From: Bugula neritina
Lineage: Eukaryota > Bryozoa > Gymnolaemata > Cheilostomatida > Bugulidae
Assembly: GCA_964035545.1 (NCBI GenBank)
Contig: OZ037771.1
Location: 4,019,128-4,083,127 of the forward strand
Direction: 5' to 3'
DNA length: 64,000 bases
Part shown: positions 15,001 to 24,365 of the stretch, one piece after another
How positions within the stretch are numbered: the stretch's first letter is position 1
Layout: each line of letters begins with the position of its first letter
Translations under genes and position numbers: made by a program
The notes under the pieces: model-generated
The model's database searches: none
What the model was told of the DNA's origin: nothing
Seen by the model: only the letters and a program-made list of their open reading frames with translations

Positions 15001-18000
15001 CGGGAACACATCACCCTTACAAAAACACGACACGTCAATCATGATGATTCTACCAGAAAAGTGGCAGATTGTCTCAAGACAGCTAGAGCCATCGTGGCCA
15101 TCAGTCACGAAATCTTGGCACCAATTCTTCAGCCAGACATTTAATTCATCAAGTTGGTTCTTCAGAAAAATTTCATCATATCAGAAAACCTTTTCGGGTG
15201 TACAATACAAGTAAACTGCAACTTGTACTGCTTGAAGAAATAACCATAAGTTGTATTGTAACAACTGATGCATTGTGAAACGATGTTGGATTTTAAAACT
15301 AAGGTATAAGCTCGGTCACATATCAAGTTCGCTAAAAAGAAGCTCTTGCTTGTTTATAAGCTGTGGACCTGAAGCTATGAGTTTAAAGTTTAATACCAGA
15401 CACCCCAGCAGCCGACACAAGATTCTATACTAGACTGTGTCTAGATATACAAGCTCACATTGTGTCACAGCAGACTCTACCAAAACAGCCAAGTTCTGGT
15501 ATCACAACATCTAAAAACCCATACTTTTTCTAACAGAGAATAACACACTGCCACCCTTACAGCGCCTATTAATATGAAGCCACATGCTAGCTAGCACTAG
15601 TCTCTGTCTCTCTCTATCTTCTGAGCTTACTCTTCAGCATAATACAGCAGGGAATGTAGTAGTAATTAATAGTTCCCTAAACACTTGTGGTGGCTGCAGA
15701 GCATGGAATGTTACCAGCACTTGGAGATGTCAGGTCTGACTTTTGAGTGATTGATGAGTGGAAACGACACAAGATCAAACATGAGTCATTAGAGCTGTTG
15801 CCATCACAAGATAGCTACCATCTACCATCCTGACACTGGTTACAGCCAATCAACTTCCATCCTGACACTGGTTACAACCAATCAGTGTCTGTCTGTTCAC
15901 ATTTAATACTCTTCTTCACTACAGCTTTCATACACCGGCTTTCCATGGATCGATCTGAGAATTGTGCTCAGATCGATTGTTTTTCCATGAGAGTGTCAGA
16001 TCGATCTTGCGTAGTTACCTCCTCTTAAGTGAAAGGTACTTGAATAAATTTGTTAAGTATAACTTGTATACTTAACAAATTTATACAACAAGTATACAAC
16101 CTTTCAATGTAGCTCCAATAATTTATATATATATTATTATCTTTTATTTTGAACATGACATGTTACCAGCACTGTTTATAAGAGTCGTGCTACCTTGCTG
16201 GCAGAGCAGATAACTGACAGAGCTCACAGCACACTGTTGTTAATATCGCGGTCACAAGTCTTGTGTTTATTGAATCTTCAAAATATTGAAAATTATAATT
16301 TCTTATCTTTTCAATGATTTTTCAAATACAGTCTGTCATAAACCCACTTGGGTTTATAGTCACCATCCCTGTGAGAAAACCTGGGGGAAAAGGTTTCTAA
16401 GTGGGCTAAGAATTTTTCTCTATTGTAAACGGCATACTAAACCACACATAAGGCTTAAATATTCAACGACTAACCTTTTTACTATCATCATGGGCTTTGT
16501 ATTCTGTGCTCTTTATAGCCAGTTCCACACCATAGCCAGATAGTCTCACCTTAGTTTCACCTTCAGTCTATAAATGTAAAATAACTGTCAGCATATTACC
16601 TGGAATTCTTGATTTAATACTTACGGGAGCAGACCATAAATTGTTTAACATTTAAAATCTGGATTCCAAAGTTTAAGAAATTGAGTATTCACGCAACTTA
16701 TGCACAAATAATACAATAAAATAATACAATAGAATATTACAATAGAATAATACAATTTAAGCTGTTAAATTCTGCTATCTTGTTATATATTTACAGGATA
16801 ATAAAAATAATAGGAGATGACAATTCCCTAATGCTCCATTTCTTAGAAAATCAATTGACAAATAAATTTTCAATGCTGAACCTTGACATAATGACGTAGA
16901 ACTGTGTAGGCGCCAGTGTCAATGTTGAGGAAAGCACTGAGAGAGCTGGTTCCGAGTTCACCATACAATATAACGGGACGACTCCGATCTTTGTCACAGT
17001 GCTGCAGGCAGCGTCTGTGATCGTCAGCGTACAAAACACTGGTGGCATCAGCAGACAGCTTTGAAAACTCTGATTTAACCTTTGAACTGTCACAGATGAT
17101 GTCATTTCCTATCACTGCCCAGGCCGAGCAATCCTTTCTCATTTCTCCAGCCATCTACATACACAATTATATGTTACTAGAGTTGCGATACTTTGGATAG
17201 ATGTGACAACTACTAAATAATGATAAGTTTACTATTTTCTACATATAATCTAAATGTGCATTTTTGAAGAAAAATATAAGTTTTCAACGTATCATATTAG
17301 ATTTAAACATAATGCTTACATTTTAGAATTATAACACGAGCAGACTATTCATATAGTTTCCAAGCAATGTTAGGTATAATTCTAATTAACATCAGCTGAT
17401 GTGGTACAGCAAATTAGTGGGCACAAGCAGAGATTGATTATCAAGCCCAAAATTCTAACTACTTCCACTTTTAATCTTCATTTATTGAAGCGTAGACATA
17501 AAAATTTCCGGCTCATACTCAGATTCAAAAATATTTCAAGTATTGATTAACTATTGAACATTATATTCAGTGACATTCTTATAAATTATACCTGCTGGTG
17601 CAGCTGTACTTTTGGAGAATACAGTCTAAGAGACAGCGTGAACTGCAGTAATTTAGTACGGGGCGGGGTCAATAATCGCTCCGCCATTTTGATAGTGTGA
17701 TGATACCAAGCTTCTGCATTATCAACTACAAAGATAAGATTCACACAGCTTGTGAACTATAAGTTTAGAGGAGTTCTAGTTATGTGTATCCCAGGACAAC
17801 TAAGCTATGGGAAACACTGAGGTAGATTCAGAAACACAAAAACTATATTAATTTTCTACAAAATAGCTGCTGGTGACGACAAAGTTTCCATATTTTCATG
17901 GGTATACAATTTCTTCACTAAAGTGCAACAGCTAAAATAAATAAACCCATATCAAAGAATAAAGTTGTCAATAAAATGTACTTTTTGAAAAAAAACTATT

Positions 18001-18365
18001 ATACAGTAACTAAAGTGAATAATAAACAGCTCACTTCCTTGCAATGTGCCTTGGTTTTTCAGCTGATCAACAAAATCAGCAAACATTCCTTCATCTGCCA
18101 TAAATTCACTGAAATACAAGAAATTCTCATAGTAATAAAACATGGCTGACATACTATGTTTTATATATTAGCAACGGAGACTCATTTTAGAAATAAACTG
18201 GATTTTGAGATAGAAACGGAAATATTATTACCTGGCTTCTAGCAGTAGAGGGGATGTTTTCCATTTGGCATCTAAGCTTACTTTGACTGGCTTTATCTTT
18301 CCATTAACCAGAGTGATAAGGAATATTAAAGTCATCAAGGCAAAAATTTTGCCCGGGTGCCTCAT
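1..18365 (-). CDS. UGGT1: UDP-glucose:glycoprotein glucosyltransferase (UGGT), N-terminal part, 13 exons, incomplete at left edge
   Basis: UGGT re-glucosylates misfolded N-glycoproteins in the ER lumen so that calnexin/calreticulin can rebind them. Exons in transcript order: 18365-18232, 18108-18035, 17725-17592, 17154-16882, 16567-16475, 8624-8459, 5603-5437, 3944-3792, 2975-2889, 1854-1735, 1230-1027, 481-353, 93 to below 1. All have GT-AG borders and matching phases, giving 609 codons without a stop. Residues 1-22 form a signal peptide (hydrophobic FALMTLIFLITLV). Family landmarks recalled from human UGGT1 are SPLLLEASEF, LSGYGVELAIKSTEYKA, SNELKPLKVWQ, DISQNFPSL, SWPSSL...LLQPTFPG and TPIRIGLVPV, i.e. 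the thioredoxin-like folding-sensor repeats. The C-terminal GT24 catalytic domain would lie beyond the window. A possible 5'UTR splice acceptor lies 8 nt upstream of the ATG. UGGT1 versus UGGT2 cannot be told for an invertebrate; the symbol means the family. Confidence 0.95.
3691..3787. repeat. 41-bp tandem repeat (2.3 copies) abutting the UGGT exon 8 donor
   Basis: Units 3691-3731 and 3732-3772 appear identical, and a partial third (3773-3787) runs to within 5 bp of the exon 8 boundary at 3792. On the minus strand the repeat begins inside the donor region: gtaggtcatttcc at the true donor versus agttcatttcc in later units. The donor GT is not itself preserved in the later copies. Confidence 0.85.
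3978..4180 (-). mobile_element. tRNA-derived SINE, group A, copy 1
   Basis: Read on the minus strand, the head (from about 4180) has an A-box-like TGGTCTAGGGGTTAG and a B-box-like GGATTCGAGCCCC, then a body containing CATTGGTGATGTTAGGAAG and a tail with CTCACAGAGATGGTGACTAT. The body and tail recur at 44785-44960 and the tail at 16349-16420. It is inserted in UGGT intron 7, upstream of exon 8 in transcript order. Confidence 0.75.
5277..5347. repeat. 10-bp tandem repeat (TGTACATGC/TACTG) near the UGGT exon 7 donor
   Basis: About six copies of CTGTACATGC-like units lie in UGGT intron 7, roughly 90 bp downstream of the exon 7 donor at 5437. Confidence 0.75.
5868..5965. repeat. 16-bp tandem repeat (CAGTAAGTACAT-type), about 6 copies
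   Basis: Units such as GGCAGTAAGTACATCA recur about six times with single-base variation, inside UGGT intron 6. On the plus strand each unit carries TAAGTA, but it is antisense to UGGT and does not match its donor. Confidence 0.8.
6487..6695. mobile_element. MITE-like element with GGTAATAATGGCACA termini and telomere-like core, copy 1
   Basis: The left side carries TAGGTAAAAATGGCACAGG and then TAATAATGGCACAAATGG. The right side carries the inverse (TTTGCCATTATTACCTGTGC and more). The centre is rich in CCCTAAACCTAAACCCT-type words. A diverged second copy is at 52515-52775. No open reading frame is visible. Confidence 0.7.
7815..8222. mobile_element. 408-bp hairpin (fold-back) MITE-like element in UGGT intron 6
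   Basis: The left arm (7815-8010) and right arm (8028-8222) are almost perfect reverse complements, separated by a 17-nt loop (8011-8027). The outer part of each arm pairs without visible mismatch from the termini GGGTCATTTTATTTAATT inward; mismatches gather near the loop. The bases ATAA flank both ends and may be a target-site duplication. No coding capacity is seen. The near-perfect arms suggest a recent insertion or arm homogenisation. Transcribed in the UGGT pre-mRNA it would form a dsRNA stem of about 195 bp. Confidence 0.85.
8261..8432. repeat. Degenerate ACTATACAGTAC minisatellite close to the UGGT exon 6 donor
   Basis: The tract is built of variants of CACTATACAGTA and CACTACACTATA with a loose period of about 10-15 bp. 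It starts about 25 bp downstream (on the minus strand) of the exon 6 donor at 8459. Long open frames here are by-products of the repeat. Confidence 0.8.
9571..9608 (+). promoter_or_regulatory. RFX X-box plus inverted CCAAT (Y-box-like) upstream of the Reeler gene
   Basis: GTTACCATGGCAAC at 9571-9584 fits the RFX consensus GTNRCC(N0-3)RGYAAC at every position. ATTGG at 9604-9608, an inverted CCAAT box (NF-Y site), follows 19 bp later. The pair ends about 120 bp before the Reeler ATG at 9732. No clear TATA box is seen. The spacing resembles an X-Y promoter module, but binding is inferred only. Confidence 0.5.
9732..12137 (+). CDS. Secreted Reeler-domain protein with Thr-rich stalk, nested antisense in UGGT intron 5
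   Basis: Exons 9732-9921, 10063-10199, 10689-10780, 10935-11182, 11422-11526 and 12073-12137 splice in phase into 278 residues. Residues 1-17 are a signal peptide (MLRTILLGATLLAAVSA). The Reeler (reelin N-terminal-like) domain follows, about residues 18-165: YPSGAP..AC start, FLGFILVAE, ACVNS, GLTHKAA, ITWTAP and SFVQNFNTFW are family-typical. Residues about 167-222 are a Thr/Pro mucin-like stalk, followed by a basic segment (KPKRTKVIRKP). The tail LCLVSILLKYLY is short and hydrophobic, like a GPI-attachment signal, though a secreted form is possible. Reeler proteins occur in extracellular matrix, immunity (insect noduler/defense protein) and ferric-reductase-like proteins; the exact role here is unknown. 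Both exons and introns lie wholly inside one intron of the opposite-strand UGGT gene. Confidence 0.88.
12305..12526 (+). terminator. Candidate polyadenylation signals of the Reeler gene
   Basis: AATAAA hexamers occur at 12305-12310, 12398-12403 and 12521-12526, 168 to 390 bp beyond the stop codon at 12135-12137. The last lies in a very AT-rich stretch. Which is used cannot be decided from sequence. Confidence 0.4.
12527..14744. other. AT-rich intronic DNA between the Reeler gene and a possible second nested ORF
   Basis: Part of UGGT intron 5. Apart from the 100-bp duplication at 13101-13300, no gene, RNA or recognisable element was seen in this stretch. Confidence 0.6.
13101..13300. repeat. 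Two tandem copies of a 100-bp unit in UGGT intron 5
   Basis: 13101-13200 and 13201-13300 align without gaps with about five substitutions. Each contains AACACG.GCTTTAATTTC and ends AAACAAATTATGATGA. No coding potential is seen. Confidence 0.9.
14745..15144 (+). pseudogene. Possible intronless ORF pair with a frameshift, nested in UGGT intron 5
   Basis: An ORF from ATG 14745 (60 codons, MVTGPGRTRGFKSVKSYKPS...) ends with TGA at 14925. An overlapping second frame is open from 14860 to the stop at 15142-15144 (95 codons, no ATG; contains KKFLLATNYREHITL and TARAIVAISHEIL). Both read more like protein than the surrounding AT-rich DNA. Together they could be one gene broken by a frameshift, a two-exon gene with an unseen intron, or chance. 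I do not recognise the product. Confidence 0.25.
15145..16348. other. Intronic DNA with short inverted repeats
   Basis: UGGT intron 5. It holds a CGATCTGAG/CTCAGATCG hairpin near 15951-15979 and a perfect 18-bp-arm hairpin at 16044-16084. No gene is seen. A duplicated phrase CCATCCTGACACTGGTTACA occurs near 15824 and 15857. Confidence 0.6.
16044..16084. repeat. Perfect 18-bp inverted repeat with 5-nt loop
   Basis: ATAAATTTGTTAAGTATA (16044-16061), loop ACTTG, then its exact reverse complement (16067-16084). Function unknown. Confidence 0.85.
16349..16420 (-). mobile_element. tRNA-derived SINE, group A, 3' fragment
   Basis: The plus strand reads TTTATAGTCACCATCCCTG and TGAGAAAACCTGG, matching the tail of the element at 3978-4180. 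The tRNA-like head is missing. It lies about 55 bp beyond the UGGT exon 5 donor (16475), inside intron 5. Confidence 0.6.
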
Positions 18366-20260
18366 TCTGACCCCTAAAATAGGATCAATACATCTATATA
18401 AATAGTCAGATTAAAAGAAAGTTAATGTGTAGCAGTCTAGCACATAATGTAATTGCAATCTGTATATATCAATTCGGTCCAAAGAATATTTAAATGGCAA
18501 AATAGTAATACACTAATAGTAATGCGCTAATATTATGTCGTCTAGGTGAGAAATTCTAGTAATAATAATACTAATTGTTTCATTATATCAAAATTTAATA
18601 GTAATACAGTAGTAATAGTAGTTATATTTATACTTGAATACGATAAGTATAACTTATGTGATAGCAATACTCATAATAAGTTTTAACTTTTAACACTTAT
18701 ATTTATTTACTCATAACCTTACTTTTAGCTCTTGGGTATGTCACTGGAAATAGCTACAGAACTACTACTACTACTAGTCACTAGGTCTGGTGATTGAACA
18801 AAGTACAGCCATAACTACAAATACAATCAGTATAACACTATAGTCAATAAATATAAGTATCACATTGATATTGTGATTGTGATTTTTATTGAGTTTGACA
18901 GTGACTTAGTCTTAAAGTTAAAGTTGGAGTTAATGTTACGAAAGTTTAAGTTGCTAATACTAGAAGCAGCAGGTCGAGAGTCTTGAGTTTAAAGGTGGGG
19001 GTTCAGGTTGAAACTCTGAACCCCCAACTCCAAACTAAAACTTGATACCCTAAACTACTGCATGCCTTAAATACGTGACCACCAACTCAGTGCTGCTTCT
19101 GGCACCTTTTTAGTGTTACACTTACACTTACAGTTTGAGCTGCTGCAATTGTTAGAATTCGTGACTTATACTTTCACTTTGACTTTTACTTTAGAGGTAA
19201 TGTTAAGAATTATAATAAGTGTCAACCGGTCCCAGTCTGGGTCAGTTAAGATAGAACTGCGACTAGAACTAAAAGTAGACATGGTGATAGTCATATTGAT
19301 ACTCATGGGAATAACTATTACTATAAGCCATAAGATAGAGATAATTTCAGACCAACAGTAACTGTAAGTGTAACTGTAAGACTAAGTCTAACAGTAACTC
19401 TAAGTCTAAGCAGTAAGACTAAGTGTAACATTAACAAACTACTATTTAACAACATATAGACATGAAATATAATAAAATATGAATAAATAAAAAATAACAT
19501 ATGTAGCAGAAACTGAAACTCGTATTCATATTGAAACTCGTATCTTTATCTTATATATCAAATTGAAAATTAAGACAGAATGAATGGATTGTCACTGGTG
19601 TCAAAATTTGATTTGTTCATTAAATAAATGAAACAAGCGCAAATGATATTGAAGCTCGTAAATGTTTTTATCTAATATTCAAGTAGTAATTTTTACCTGC
19701 TATCGTTTACAACCAGAACTAATATTTCACCTTGACCTATAATTTTAAATTGGAGCAAACAACTCTGCGAAAACCGTATTGCTGATTAGTAACGACCTCA
19801 AGTGTAATGATGGGTCCGAAGTTAGTATCTATTTTTTTATTACTATAAATAAAGCATCATAACTAAAACAAACTTGATATAGTCCCTTGTTATACCAACT
19901 ATATTTTTACAAGTCAAAAATTGTGGTGTTTCTATAATTAAATTTTAGAATAAACACCCATTACTCTCCAAGGACATATACTACTTCAAATCCAGACTAC
20001 TATGTCAGCTAATTTTCTATTAAATCCAATTCTCAAAATAAAAAATGTACTTGAGTAAAAAATAAATGATATTATGTATATAAAATGTATACTGACTAGC
20101 TTAAGTTACAAAATGCAGGTTTTCATACTTTAGTCTCTCATTAAATGAAAGGCATATGAAAACGTCTGCATAGTTTAGCACAAAGAGGCCTAATAAAATA
20201 TTAGCAGGAAATCGGAGTCAATGATTTGAAATCTAAAAATCTTCCTTGAAGTATTTTGTC
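18366..20260. other. Intergenic region between UGGT 5' end and the downstream minus-strand gene
   Basis: Contains whatever promoter UGGT uses, a degenerate fold-back element at 18963-19105, and cryptically simple sequence (roughly 18640-19560) made of interleaved AAGTCTAAGTGTAAC and GATAGTCATATTGATAC words. The 82-codon open frame at 19113-19361 follows that low-complexity sequence and is not supported as a gene. Confidence 0.6.
18963..19105. mobile_element. Fold-back element, degenerate copy (core GAGTTTAAAGGTGGGGGTTC)
   Basis: Arms AGAAGCAGCA...AGTTTAAAGGTGGGGGTT and AACCCCCAACTCCAAACT...AGTGCTGCTTCT are inverted relative to each other, with a shortened left arm. The same architecture and core are at 58922-59092 and 62318-62487. 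Confidence 0.6.
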
Positions 20261-23200
20261 TTAAGAACTTCCCAGTTGTTTCGACTGTCTTAACTTTTTA
20301 ATGGCTGCTTGCCTTTTCTCTTCAATGATTAGTCGCGTTTTCTCATCCAGAGTCTGACAGCCTTGCTTAGGCTTACAACTGTTAGAATTATCCGCTCTTG
20401 GTTTGACAGTACTAATAGAAGCTGGAGGGGTGGGTACGGTGTTGGGCTCACTCTTGACTTTGGATATAGTCTTGCTATTTAATGCAGAATCACTCTTGTT
20501 TTGACTAAATAAGGTTGACTTGGCCTTGACTTTAGTGTTGGGAGTTGTGTCACCAAGGATATCATCTAGGAGTTGGTGACCAGACAATCTGGAGCTTTGA
20601 GACAGTCTTTTTGCTACAAAAAACAGTATATTTTCAATCAGAAGGCCATGGATATTAAAAAAAAATACCAAAAGCACACTTCACAATTTTGTTCAGCGTG
20701 AAAAATGCCCTGACATCTATGTTCAAGGCAAATCAAAAGCACATTTAATCAGCTGAAATGCTAACAATATTGTGAAATTGCCTGCTTTAGAGTTGGCACA
20801 CACTAACAGTCACCACCATTAGAATTACCAACAGGTCATGCAATGCATTGCAGTTGGGAAATCAAATTGGTTAGTGGGATAACTCACAACTATCAGGTTG
20901 AGAAAATGTTGAGACACCGGAATTAGGGTTAGACAGGTTTTCTTGACTACTGGGGGGTGTGAGCTGACGTATCGTACCACTTAGACTATCTGACCTATCA
21001 CGGCCCTCTGTTATAAAAAGAAAGAAAGTGAGAAATATTAGTTATAAACAAGAGACAAAATAAACAAGAAATTAACAAACACATAACAGGCAGAACATGT
21101 AGTGTACACTTGAACATCAAAAATTGTCATTTCTTAATATATTCAATTATACAGTTTATTAAACATTTTAGTTATTGAAATGCTTTTTTATGCAAAAACA
21201 CACACTGAACGACAAATCAAAGTCACCAAAGCCATGCCAATTATTGAACATTCTATAACTTTCATAGAAAAGATATAAGAGTTGTCTTTTTTCAAAGTTA
21301 AAACAGGAAAGAGTTTGATCAGGATAGGTAGCTTTGCTGCAGATTTGTTCTGCGAAATTATCCATTCAAGCAATTTTAATTATTCATTCTAATTTGTTAG
21401 TAAAACTAACTTTAGGTGCAGGTAAAACATTTGCAGAACACAAGTTCCTTGAGCTGAAATATGTTATAATAATATTATGCCTTTTCCCTTTAGAAAAGAG
21501 AATAACTCTCAGTAAAACATGAAGAATATATCAATAAAGATTGCTTTATAGATTATTTATGCCTCAGCTATCTTTGAGAGCACTTTTAAGTTTTCATGTT
21601 CAAAAGCTTTGAATGAATTAGATATATAAATCAGCATGCAAAAGGTAAAAGGAAATATAGCAAAAGAAGGCAACACAAGAATACAAAAACATATCTTTGA
21701 ACCAAAATGTTTGGAAAAAGTGATTGCCAATAATAAATAACCTTCACGATGTTTTTGAAGTTTTTCTGCGGCCAGCTTTCTTTTCTCGTCTATAAGCTGC
21801 TGAAGAGCTGTTGATGATGTTGGTGTTGCCGTGGTAACAATGGAGTCGGTAAAAGAGGCACTTGTTACGCTGTCAAGTGACTTGTGCTTAGTGAGTGACC
21901 CTGAAGCAAGAGGTCGGTGTGTTTAGTGTACAGGGCATACACCGTATAGATAACAGTCAGTATGTAACTATTTAGAGAAGTTTAGGGTATGTGTCAAACT
22001 AACCAACCACTGTGTTAAAACTTGGTTACTATAAACTTGAGAAAACAAGAAAAATAAATCCAAAAAGTACATCAGACTGAACTGTACCCTTCCTGCTGTT
22101 CAACTTATGTAGTGCCTGTCGTCGCTTTTCTTCTATTAGACTGAGAGTTTTCTTCTCGTCGCTAACGGAGGAGCTCTGTTTATTGGTCGGTTTAGTGACG
22201 GGTGATTTGATAGCACTGTCATGTGAGCTATACCTCCTGAGTGGGGTTACGGGTGAACCTGTAGGAAACACAACCTTGAATTATTGCGTGCATAGACTTA
22301 GTGATGAGCACATAACACTACATGGTTATGACTCTTACAGGTGAACTGTGAAATACACAACCGTATGTAGTGTGCATAGACTTAGTGATGTATATTTGTA
22401 AGGTGTCTGCTCACCCATTAGCTATCATTAGCTTCTGCCTGCATTGCTCATAACTGACTAAAGTAACAGAAGATAAAAAAATATTGGACTAAAAACAACA
22501 ATTTTTAAGAAAATTCCAAAACTACATACCTTTACGGAGTTTACTAGTTGGGTTGGTGGGGGTCGTAGCCTCTGATCTCATAGACTGCACTTTGTCAGCC
22601 TTGGTTTCAGGAGTGGAGGGCTCCAACTTCACCGTTTTACTAATTTCCTTTTTCACACTCAGATCGCTGTATGAGTCAGTATTACCGACTGTGGTCTGAT
22701 ATTTGGATGAATCACCGACTTTATCAGGAACATTTCTGACAGTCGATGCATCTGATTGGCTCTTTCTTGACAAGCTGACATCAGTGGCAGCAGGTGCCCC
22801 GACTCTGCTTTTAGTAGACGAAGACTCAACCCAGGAGTTCTCATCGCTGTCACTAAGAAGAAAGTCAGCACTAAACTCCTCCAGGCTGTCACTAAGCGTA
22901 GAGTCATTAGCATCTGGCCTACTATAAGACTTGGAAGGGGTTGGTGTGATTGCAAGTTGTCTTCTCCTGCTCAGTGAGCTGTTTCTAGCCTCTGGTCTCT
23001 GAGGAGTGACAGCCCTTTCTACTAGCTGAGTGTAGTCTTGTGTTGGAGCTTCAGATTGTGCAGAGCTGTCAGTAAGTGAGGCTTGGGAGTTGTCTTCTAC
23101 AAAAAGAAACACGGTCACTGTATAACTAAAGCATTAGTACACAGATTTTGCTTATGCGAGCATATCAAAAAAACAATGACACATTTTAAATGCCATCAAA

Positions 23201-24365
23201 CCATTTCATACAAGTGGTCAGTTAAGGATGAGAACGAAGACTGAACAGGCTACAATATGTAAGTATACTGACTTTCAAGTTCGGAGACTAAGCTGTACAT
23301 CTGGTTGAGGAATCCAACATGACACTTCTGCTTACTATCACTGGATGCGGAACGGGAGCTATTAGCAGACGACAATGAGTGCCGCCTCGCTTTGGACTCC
23401 TTCCAGATTTTCTTCAGGTAAGGAGTGGAAGATGCGTTTGCAACTTTTGTTTGAGGCAGATCGACCTTGACACTACTGAAGGTGTCTAAAACATTGACAG
23501 CCCCTTTGAGATACGTCATCTATATTGTAGATACAGCCCACACAGTTCACAACTTTGAAAAAATATAACCAAAGCCAAAATATTATAAATTTGAGAAAAT
23601 ATTTTGCACAAGTTTCCTATGTCCCTTTTGTTGTCAATTATTTGTAATTTGTTATAACTTGTAGGTATTTATTAGGTTGAACCCTTCATCATTAAAGCAC
23701 AGTATTTATGTGGCTACAATAAGTGGGAGGAGCTTACAATATACCATAACATTAAAACAAAAAAAACCTAAACACAAGACAAACTCTATTAACTATCACA
23801 GTCTACTTAAAATCAGTCATAAATGTCAATTTGAGTTTAGACTATGTACCAGCGTCAGCAGATCCTTCTTCCTGTGAAACAATGGGACTAGTCACTCTCT
23901 GCCCCTCCCACGTCACTCTCGGAAGAGAGGTGGTCGACTGCGAGGCCATCTCCTGACTACTCCCACTATGATCTCCAGCATCAACTTCCCTACCCGACAT
24001 TGCTCTCTTCAACTCATCCGACTCTAATTCTGTGTCTAATTCATCTTTTCCCGCTTTAGAGTTTCTAACTTTTTTTGGTTGTGAGCATAGCAACTTTCCA
24101 TTGTTCACTTTGAGAGGTGCCAATTTTCTCCGAACTACAACCGACAAATGCCAGCAATATATCAAATGAAAAGAGAAATTTAAGGTAATGCTATTAAAAT
24201 ATCACAAATAAATCAGACTACAATGATAATGGACCTATCTGATAATGTAGTGTTTAGTTAACAAGCATGTACATTTGAAACAAAATTTTTGTATACTACA
24301 TTTGCATACCCACCAGGTGTTTTTTGTTCTCTGACTGGCATTCTATTTGTATTTTCCTTAGACAT
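20261..24365 (-). CDS. Unrecognised Ser/Thr-rich protein with three RPA32-binding-like helices, 8 exons, 638 aa
   Basis: Exons 24365-24314, 24134-23850, 23485-23273, 23096-22530, 22258-22088, 21900-21742, 21007-20891 and 20613-20261 join in frame from ATG (MSKENTNRMPVREQ) to a stop after KQLGSS. The protein is hydrophilic and probably disordered, with CDK-like sites (VTPQRP, ITPTPSK, VTPLRR). Near residues 413, 465 and 617 it carries LIEEKRRQALHKL, LIDEKRKLAAEKLQK and IIEEKRQAAIKKLRQ. These resemble, from memory, the RPA32C-binding helices of SMARCAL1, TIPIN, XPA and UNG2 (pattern IExxRxxAL). An acidic segment lies near residue 245 (SLEEFSADFLLSDSDE). All seven introns are phase 1, so exons 5 and 6, each ending in one helix, may be a duplication. 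A DNA-replication/repair adaptor is my inference; no ortholog is named. Confidence 0.8.

Noticed and set aside
16286-16543. 85-codon plus-strand ORF
   Set aside because: Overlaps antisense to UGGT exon 5 and a SINE fragment.
21823-21836. Second perfect X-box (GTTGCCGTGGTAAC)
   Set aside because: It lies within coding exon 6 of the Ser/Thr-rich gene and is explained by codons; no promoter context.
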